DNA from: Taeniopygia guttata
Taxonomy: Eukaryota; Chordata; Aves; Passeriformes; Estrildidae
Direction of reading: 5' to 3'
DNA: 64,000 bases
NCBI RefSeq assembly: GCF_048771995.1
Contig: NC_133024.1
Coordinates: forward strand, 59,478,501-59,542,500
Shown here: positions 56,701 to 64,000 of the stretch, piece by piece
Layout: every line of letters begins with the position of its first letter
Numbering within the stretch: the first letter of the stretch is position 1
The notes under the pieces: generated by a model
Databases searched by the model: none
Seen by the model: the letters and a program-made list of their open reading frames with translations, nothing else
What the model was told of the DNA's origin: nothing
Program-made: the position numbers and the translations under genes

Positions 56701-59700
56701 CCTACACTGCCTGTAGCGTGCCTCGTGTACTGCAGCCTGGGCAGTGCTGTGATGTGAGTAGCAAGAGGAGAACAGCAGTGGGAAGAAGTGAAGCTCCTTA
56801 GTACATCACATTTGTTCTAGTGATTAAACTGTAATTTTTTTTCTTTTTTGGAGAGAGAAGTGTTCTTACCTACAAATCCCAGAATAAAGACCACTTGTCC
56901 TGAAAGGTTACATTCAGTCGCCTTTCGGTTGGGCAGGTCGCTCTTTCTGTGCATATGTAGTTTTCAAAATTTTCCTGTGGGATCTGTGAAAATTCTGCCC
57001 TATAGAAACAGGTTGCTCTTGTTTTCTGTGTGTCTTGCAAGGATTGTTAAGATTTTAAAACCTGACTCTTTACCATATTTATTATGTTAAAGCTAAAAGA
57101 AAGGTGCAAAACAAGATGTCTACAGCATTTAAGACTTTATTTAGTCTTTCCTGATTGTTTACGTCATTAGCATGTGGGTTTGTGAGCAGCACCTGGTTCT
57201 ATCTGAAGTACCTATGGATAGCTGGAAGTAATCCTTTGATCACAGCCCTTCATAATGCTTTGTCTTGCTCTGCATAGCCCTCAGCTGCAGGTAGGTCAAC
57301 AGAAAGATGATTAAATGCACTCTTTGAGACCTTCCCATACAGTATGATTGATTTGCAACCTATTAATCTGACTTAATTCCCAGTCTGAATGTATTATATA
57401 GCAAGTCAGTGATTTTAACACCATGAGAGCCCTTCACTCCTTGTCCACTCATACTGAATGTACATCTACCTTATTATCTGGCAGTATAAACAGAGATTAG
57501 GTGTAAGCATGTAGTAATATTTCTGTTGAGCCAGCTGAAGCATGTTATAGCATTTATCTTGACATTAGAAAGAAAATGGTATCTGATTTGGTATGGGATC
57601 TGCTGTAGAAAGTTGCCACTTTGAAAACTGAAAAAATACGTACCAATAGATAGTGCCAATTCATGCCTTTCTGTTGTGCTTTTGAGGTATTTTTGACCAA
57701 AGTTGTCTGAACGTTATGGGAACCTGGACTGCCATTTAGTTTGTCTGAATAGTTGGAGGCATCTCGATTTTGTAGCTGTTCCACATGTACTTCATGAGGT
57801 GCTGTGAGTCTAAAGGTAAATGCTAACTAAGCACCAGTTCCAAGATCTGGGGTTCTTGAATAACTGATAAATGTAAAGTTAGTGTTAATTTAATTTGAGC
57901 TTTAGGAAGTTAGGAGATTGTTCTTTGTCAGCAAGTTATTGGAACAGGCTCTTTTTCTCCCTAGCTTGGCTTAGTTTTTACTCTATACAAGACAAAAATT
58001 AGGCTTCAAAGTGCTTCTTTGCTGCTTGAAACAGAAAATGCCCCAGGTATAGCTTAGTGTATTTCTCTTTGTTACTGGCTGTGCTGCACACTGTTTTTCC
58101 ACATGGGCACAGATGTTTTCGGTAGCTGTGGACTGTGTGAGCCAGGTCAAACTTTGCTGTGCCAGTAAAGAACATGGCTGTATAGTTCTGAGGAGTGTAC
58201 TGCTTGCCAGAGCCTTTATTGCACATTTTGAGCCAGGTCACCCAATGCTGCAGATACCACAGCCTTTGCAACTGAAGGAATTAGTGTGTAGGTGAGGTAA
58301 CAGCACTGCAGCAGCTTTTAATTCTCAATTTATGCAGGTCTTGTTCCTGTTCCTGGACTAATCACTACTTTGTGCAGTTGTTCTGGTAGAAGTCAGCCAC
58401 TGCTCCTAGCTAGACCAGTCTGCTCTTTCTATATACTGACCAGCTGCACAAAGACTTTGCCCAGTGCAGTGAAGAGCTGGGAAGGAGTGATGGGAGGCAG
58501 ATTTGCCTAGGGTGGTTCTGCTTTTGGAGGAGTGGCAGTAGGTTGTGCCTTCTGCTCAACGTGTCTGAGGTTCCCAGATTCTAAGCCTTCCCTTCACAGC
58601 AGAAATTGCTGAACTTCTCATCGCTGTGATTGGTTGGTTGATTTTTTTTTTCCCCAGAGAGATGATAATTTCTAATGAATATTTAAAAGTATAATTTTAC
58701 CCTATAAAATACTGGGACTCCTTAGTTTAAGGCTATGATGCTGATCTTTTTCTGCCTTTTATGATTGGATAGTAGTATTTGAGATTGGAGTTACTAAGTT
58801 TTTTCTCATTTGAGACTCTACATTGGTGTTATTTTTGTGCCACATTATTCTCTTTATTCTCTCTAACTGAATGTGTATACACATGTGTATATATGTGTGT
58901 GTGTGTGCATGTATATGTATATAACAGCTCGAGAAGTAGGCTTGCATAAGCTTCATAAAGTTCAACAAGGCCAAGCACAAGGTCCTGCACTTAGGTTGGA
59001 GTAACCCCCAGTATCAGTGCACAGGGAAGAAAGGACTGAGAAAAGCTCTGAGGGGGGTGCTGGCAGATGAGAGACTGGACATGACCTGGCAATGTGCACT
59101 TGCAGCCCAGAAAGGCAATTCTTTCCAGGGCTGCAACAAAAGCAGCCTGGGCAGTATGTCAAGGGAGGGGATTCTGGTGACACCCCACCCTGGATTGCTG
59201 CATCCTGCTCTGGGACCCCCAGCATAAGAAGGATGTGGACTTGATGCAGCAGGTGCAAAGGAGACCACAAAGATGATCGCAGAGCTGGAGCACCTCTTCT
59301 GTGAAGACAGATGGAGAGATCTGGGTCTGCTCAGCCTGGAGGGGAAAAGGCTCCAGGGAGACCTTACAGGTGCCTTCCAGTGCCTCAGGGAGGCTGATGA
59401 GAAAGATGGAAACAGACTTTTTAGTAGGGCCTATAATTGGACAAGGAGTAATGGTTTTAAGTGAAAGGAGGGTGGATTTAGTCTAGATGTAAGGAAGAAA
59501 TGTTTTATAATGAGGGTGGTGAGGCACTGGCACAGGTTGCCTAGACAAGCTGTGGATGTGGCATCCCTGGAGGCATTCAGGGTCAGGTTGGATGGAGTTC
59601 TGAGCAAACTGATCTAGTTGCAGATGTCCTTGCTTATTGCAGGGGTTTGGACTAGATGTCTGTTAGGGCCCCTGCCAACCGAAACCATCTATGGCTCTCT

Positions 59701-62700
59701 GCTGTCTGCTTAGCTCATACTTTATTCTGAAGTGGTCAGGGTAAAAGCATTTAAAGTATTTACTTATACACAGTTTGTATAGAATTTTAAAATCTGTTTT
59801 TCTTGAAATCTGTTGCCTTTTCTTAGGTCCCCAAATACTTGTCACAACAGTGGAGTAAAGCTTCAGGAAGAGGTGAAGTGGGAAAACTAAGGATTGTCAA
59901 GTAAGCCTTTATTCTAAATTTACTGATTGCATTTCTTAGAAATTATCTGTGTAAAATAAGAGTATGTTGCACCTGTTCTAAGACATAATTCTTGCCAACA
60001 GTGTGCATATTTCTCTGATCCATGAGTAGTGTTTGTTTGTGTAGTGATTAGGAATATAAATTGTACAAAATTATACTGGGGAATCACACTGTCCCATTAC
60101 ATGAGGTTTGATTTCCTAGGTTTGAGGAAACCTAACTGCAGAATTTGCTTTTATTTACATGAGTTATTTTGCTGCTTCTGTTCTCACATGCTGACTTCTC
60201 CCATTTATTCTTGGGCATCAGCATAACAAAATATTGAACAGCCCAGGAGTGAAGATGAATAACAAAAGTAGAATTCGAATTTGCTTGTTTTATCAGGAAA
60301 GCTAAACTTGAGGAATTAGGTTATGGAACCATTGTTAAATATTTTAAAATATTTATATATTTATTAAATATTTTCTTTTTCAGAAATCAAGGAAGAACGG
60401 AAGTAAGTAATTGCTAAAGTTTATGTTTTGAATTCTAAAAACTGTTTAGAATGTGCTGGTTTCTAATGTCACATATTTTTTGTTATACCTCTAGTGAAGC
60501 GTTGTACCACTGAATCAGGAGGAGGGAATTCTGTTAGTAGTTCTGCCCATAGATAGATGCCTGTGAAGCTTGCATCAGGTCTCTGTTCTCTCACTTTGTT
60601 TACCTTGTCTTCAGACACTTTGAGGTGTGTTAGTGCAAAAGGCTGAGGAGGATGCACAGGAAAAGCATGCAATGCTGGTGTGAAGTATCCCTCTTCAAGC
60701 TTCCTTAGCTTCACTATTGAATGTGAACATGGCAAAGGAGCTGTGTTTAAACCTCTTCTGTGCTGTATGTAATTCAGGAGTCCCAGGCTAGTAACACTTG
60801 TGGTACATCATCACTTTTTCTGGAACTCAGCTAGCTGTGCAAAACATTTTTCAGCACTCATACTGAGCAATGGCTCAAGACCTATTATGCCATACATTTT
60901 AACAAGTAAAATCAAATTGTCCTCTGACTTCAGGAGGAGGTAATTTATCTTTTTGAAAGCTGAGTAAATTTTATTAAGTATATGAAAGCTTTGAATTCTG
61001 TATTTCAACAAGACATCAGTGTGGAAGGACTCTTATATCACCCTTTATTTTTGAAATAGAAATATCCTATACTACTTACGTTTTCTCTCTTTTTGTTTCT
61101 CCATAACTTGGGAAACAATGCAGTTGAGTCTGTTTGGTAACACTGTGGCAATTGTGACTGTTAGGTGTCATTTACTTTGAATGAAGAGCTTGCAAGCATC
61201 AGTGATATTGGAGGAAAGCCTGCTTCAGTCAGTGCACCAAGGGAACATCCATTTCTTCTGCAAAGTGTGGGAGGACAGACCTTAACAGTGTTCACAGAAA
61301 CTTCAGTAGGTAAGTTAGAATTAAAGTTGTTATGACTTTACCAGTATGTCTGCTTTCAATAAACTCAGTGCTGAAAAAGACAGAAGACTCGTAAGTCAGA
61401 TCTTGGCTGTTTTGGTGTTTTCTGTGTAGATAACACTGTTGTAATTTTTTTGTGTCTGTCTGTTTACTTGTGGTGTGATTGAGCAACTGATTTAAGTTCT
61501 CCGGGGTTATCATGTACATTTCAGTTCTGAGTCTGCTGGAGACAGCAGGGGGAATGTGGAATGCAATACAGAGTGCAGTACATTGTGTACATTCGCCTTT
61601 AGGGTTTTGACTGAAAAACTATCATTTTCTGTTCCCATGTATTTTTTATATGAACTAGTATTTGGTCTTTTTTCCTTGAACTGCTCTCAGCTGTGACTAT
61701 AAATTTATAAGAATGCTGATTTTTCCTCTGTTCATGTTTTTTAATTTAATCAATTAATAATTTTGCATTTCACAGCAACTAGAAACAGTTACTTGAGGAT
61801 GTGGATTTACTGAGTAGAAGTTACTATTTTAACTGGGAGCAAAGGGTGGTTAGTTGCATGAGAAATGATTGGGATGAAGCACTGAATAAGCATAGACCCT
61901 GTCAAAATTGTTTTTGTTTGAGATTAGCAAGCATAACATGCAGACAGTGAGTTTTCCTGAAAGTGATTTAAATGCAAAATGGCTAAAATCTTTTGCTGTT
62001 GCGTTTAAGTTGGTACAGTGACAGTACAGTCAAAAATATACTTTATTGTGCTTTTCTTGCTTGATTTTTTTTTTTTCTTTGAAAAATGAACATGCCACAA
62101 ATATTCCAAATTCCTGTCAGATTCCATACAGGCACCATGTTCCTGAAATTTCTTAGAGACACCATGTGGTTAAATGTATAGGCATGTTTTGAGCTCCATG
62201 TCCATTTTCAACAAATTTCTAAGTGAATTATAGCTAGTGGGAAAACAGGTGTCTGAAGGGTGGACTGTACAGATGTCCCAACTGAAAGAAAGGCTGCTAC
62301 TGTATTGGATGCCAGAAAATCCCCATGGAAAAACCCACTATACTGACCATGGAAAAACACTCGGTAAGAACTTACATATCTTTGCACATCGGTCAATCCA
62401 CCATAAGGCAATAATAGGAAATTGAAATTCATTCATTCCTAGGTTCACAGACCAGATATAATTAGCATATTTTTTTTTCTGAAAAGCATCTTGTCCATTT
62501 TCTTTTTTTAATCTGCACCATGTAAAACAATATGTCAGTTTGAACCATGGACCAAAGATTAAGCTGGTATGGAACTGCAGATGTCATCTAGAAGAGTGCA
62601 GTTGAGGAGTTAGGCAATGAAATATGGATAAAAAAGATGAGCTGTTGCTCTCAGTCAGTACCCTTACTGAGGACTGACTTAAATCAACCAGAGCAAATAG

Positions 62701-64000
62701 CTTAAAGCAGTTGGGTTTTATACAAGGTGTGGTTTTTTTTTGATTGTGGGTTTGTGATTTGTTCCCCACTCCACCCTTTTTTTGAGGACATTGAATATCC
62801 CAAGATCTATTCTCTGTGTAGTCCTTTAAACCTGGGATCCTTATGTTGAAGTGACTGTCTTTTTGATGGCTTTTTTGAAATATGCTCTGATCTTGGAAGA
62901 TGCTGTAGGCAGTTTATATATTCGGGATAATTCAGCACTTCACATTGACTCATCAGGTCATTTAGAGCAAGAAAAAAGATCAGATTTGACAAGTAATGTA
63001 ATATTTTCTGCATGATGTAATTTCTGGTCTTCTGAATGGATTTTCTGTGGGTTTTGTTTTGCTTTGTCTTAACTGAACTTGCTTCTCCTACTTGTAGTGT
63101 TGAAAGAAATCCTTTTATTCTTTCATTGTAAATGTCTGCATCTCTGGTGGTTCCTTATTTCTTAATGGACAGCAATAGGTTCTTCTAAGGTGCAATTTAT
63201 TGTGTCTGAAGTGTAATGAATTGCAGTTTCTTGCTCTTCTGCAGTGTGTATGTGTATCTGAGCTAATAGGAAGCTTGGTGAAGTGGCTCCCATCCCAGAT
63301 ACTGTTAAAAATCTGTCCTGTGTTGGATTTCACACATGCTACATCCTCTGTTTGGATTAGCTCTGGGATTTCTCCCATATATTTTCTTTTATTTTCTTTT
63401 CTTTTTTCTGTAATTTGAAATAGCCCCAGTGAATAATACTGAGTACTCTGAAGGTGGTAGTTGCAAAGTATCTCCCTAGTCCCTTTGCAAGGCATTGTCT
63501 CCCTGCTGGGCAGATCACTGAGGCCTGTGGTGGCATTCCTAAACATGAGTGTAGCAAAGCTGAAGCATGGCTTCTGTCATGTCTGCAGAGGGATCCAAAG
63601 CACACTTGTCTCTTGCTGTCTAGGTCTTGCTGTCTAGGCTGGTTTTGGTGTTATTTCTGCATTAAATATGAACCACATTCTGTTCCATAAACATCACCAT
63701 ATGTACATCAACAGTTGCTATGCTACAATGCTATTTGTGCTTCTAGTCATTTTATCTCATCTTTGTCATCAGCTATCATAGCTGTGATTTTTTGGCGGGT
63801 GAAAAGCAGAAGATTTTGCATATATTTTAATGTGTCTTATTGAACAAAATAAATTCTTCATATGTGCATATAGCTAGAAACTATCTAGGGGCAATTCATG
63901 GGCTTGATACATAGGGTATATTTGGTTAAAATTGTTTTCTGAGGTTCGCGCTGGCAGACACCCTGGCATAAAATAATACTGTAATTCAACAGTTTATTTC
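53434..64000 (+). CDS. GTF2F2: GTF2F2 (TFIIF subunit RAP30), first four coding exons, partial
   Basis: RAP30 pairs with RAP74 (GTF2F1) to form TFIIF, which brings RNA polymerase II to the promoter and supports initiation and elongation in the nucleus. Exons in the window are 53434-53499, 59827-59900, 60384-60402 and 61165-61309, giving residues 1 to about 102 of a family near 249 residues long. The peptides MSDKGELDLTGAKQNTG, VPKYLSQQWSKASGRGEVGK, VSFTLNEELASISDIGGKPA and SVSAPREHPFLLQSVGGQTL match the human N-terminal dimerisation (triple-barrel) domain almost residue for residue. The linker and the C-terminal winged helix are not in the window; I found no exon for KLSLEGIVVQRAEC before 64000. 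The gene is downstream of GPALPP1 on the same strand with a separate promoter. Confidence 0.97.
53738..53965 (-). mobile_element. CR1 LINE in GTF2F2 intron 1
   Basis: Minus-sense copy. The plus strand begins TATCACAGAATCAGAATGTT and contains GATGGGGCATCCACGGCTTC. It starts about 240 bases after the exon 1 donor, directly at the end of the CpG island, antisense to the gene. Confidence 0.9.
53966..58870 (+). other. GTF2F2: GTF2F2 intron 1, unique part
   Basis: 4.9 kb between two CR1 copies, holding only a doubtful, very old CR1-like stretch. No nested gene was recognised. Confidence 0.75.
55040..55510 (+). repeat. Possible very old CR1-like sequence
   Basis: Scattered similarity to the order of CR1 3' motifs (CTGTGTAGCCATGGTCTCAT, later GTGTAGTTAAAATTTGGAAC). 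It is too diverged to call with confidence by eye; it lies in GTF2F2 intron 1. Confidence 0.25.
58871..58923. repeat. TG/TA microsatellite
   Basis: Interrupted TG and TA units with a core (GT)8, directly before the longest CR1 copy in GTF2F2 intron 1. Confidence 0.85.
58946..59696 (+). mobile_element. CR1 LINE, longest copy, in GTF2F2 intron 1
   Basis: About 750 bases, plus sense, from AAGTTCAACAAGGCCAAGCA to GGACTAGATGTCTGTTAGGG CCCC. It holds the C-terminal part of the ORF2 reading frame in decayed form (for example KGNSFQGCNKSS-like and LEHLFCEDRWRDLGLLSLEG pieces). It is 5'-truncated, and its 3' end lies about 130 bases before exon 2. Confidence 0.94.
59827..59900 (+). CDS. GTF2F2: GTF2F2 coding exon 2
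   Basis: 24 codons plus two bases, VPKYLSQQWSKASGRGEVGK then LRIV. Only Lys26-like substitutions separate it from the human VPKYLSQQWAKASGRGEVGK. The acceptor is TCTTAG and the donor is AA|GTAAGC. A CR1 copy ends about 130 bases upstream. Confidence 0.97.
60384..60402 (+). CDS. GTF2F2: GTF2F2 coding exon 3, 19-base micro-exon
   Basis: Completes Lys47 and adds NQGRTE, matching human KTQGRTE. The acceptor is TTTTTCAG after a strong pyrimidine tract and the donor is GAA|GTAAGT. At 19 bases it cannot be skipped without losing the frame. Confidence 0.93.
61165..61309 (+). CDS. GTF2F2: GTF2F2 coding exon 4
   Basis: 48 codons plus one base, VSFTLNEELASISDIGGKPA through LTVFTETSV. The acceptor is TGTTAG and the donor is TAG|GTAAGT. 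The end matches human TVFTESSSDK, so the next exon should begin with the Asp-Lys-Leu-Ser stretch, beyond this window. Confidence 0.96.
61310..64000 (+). other. GTF2F2: GTF2F2 intron 4, partial
   Basis: 2.7 kb to the window edge. AT-rich; I searched for the next GTF2F2 exon and did not find it. No other feature was seen. Confidence 0.75.

Noticed and set aside
59273-59464. 63-codon ORF in GTF2F2 intron 1
   Set aside because: It belongs to the CR1 copy at 58946-59696.
1-64000. CRISPR arrays, bacterial operons, riboswitches, snoRNA or tRNA genes
   Set aside because: No regularly spaced repeats, operon structure or convincing RNA gene motifs were seen. The window is vertebrate nuclear DNA. Intronic snoRNAs cannot be fully excluded by eye.

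Overview
This is vertebrate nuclear DNA, almost certainly from a bird. It has spliced GT-AG genes with small exons in kilobase introns, CpG-island promoters, and many 5'-truncated CR1 LINE copies whose 3' ends carry the avian-type short repeats related to ATTCTATG. No bacterial, organellar or viral gene was found. The gene order NUFIP1 - GPALPP1 - GTF2F2 is the order I know from human chromosome 13q14, so the block appears conserved. The exact species cannot be read from the window; other CR1-rich sauropsids are less likely but not excluded.

Layout. Positions 1-19094, minus strand: NUFIP1, a box C/D snoRNP assembly factor, with ten coding exons; the last runs off the left edge. Positions 19095-19339: a CpG-rich shared promoter. 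Positions 19340-35900, plus strand: GPALPP1, complete, eight coding exons, 348 codons, followed by polyadenylation signals. Positions about 36000-53230: roughly 17 kb between genes. I see no gene there, only CR1 copies, simple repeats, a possible old LTR and a possible ancient SINE. Positions 53434-61309 and beyond, plus strand: the first four coding exons of GTF2F2 (RAP30, the small TFIIF subunit); the rest lies past the right edge.

The exon chains were built by hand. Each junction has AG/GT (acceptor/donor) ends, reading frame is kept across every junction, and the protein pieces match the human proteins as I remember them. NUFIP1 and GPALPP1 are divergent neighbours and probably share one promoter. 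GTF2F2 has its own CpG island, with CR1 copies close on both sides.

No new biological system was found. The most interesting observations are: a rapidly evolving SYSQPAE-type repeat tract in NUFIP1 exon 1, together with apparent absence of the LC3-binding motif reported for human NUFIP1; CR1 copies lying within about 10 to 30 bases of two exon borders; a 109-bp tandem duplication with a perfect palindrome at its junction; and a perfect 17-bp hairpin just inside the 5' end of a NUFIP1 intron.
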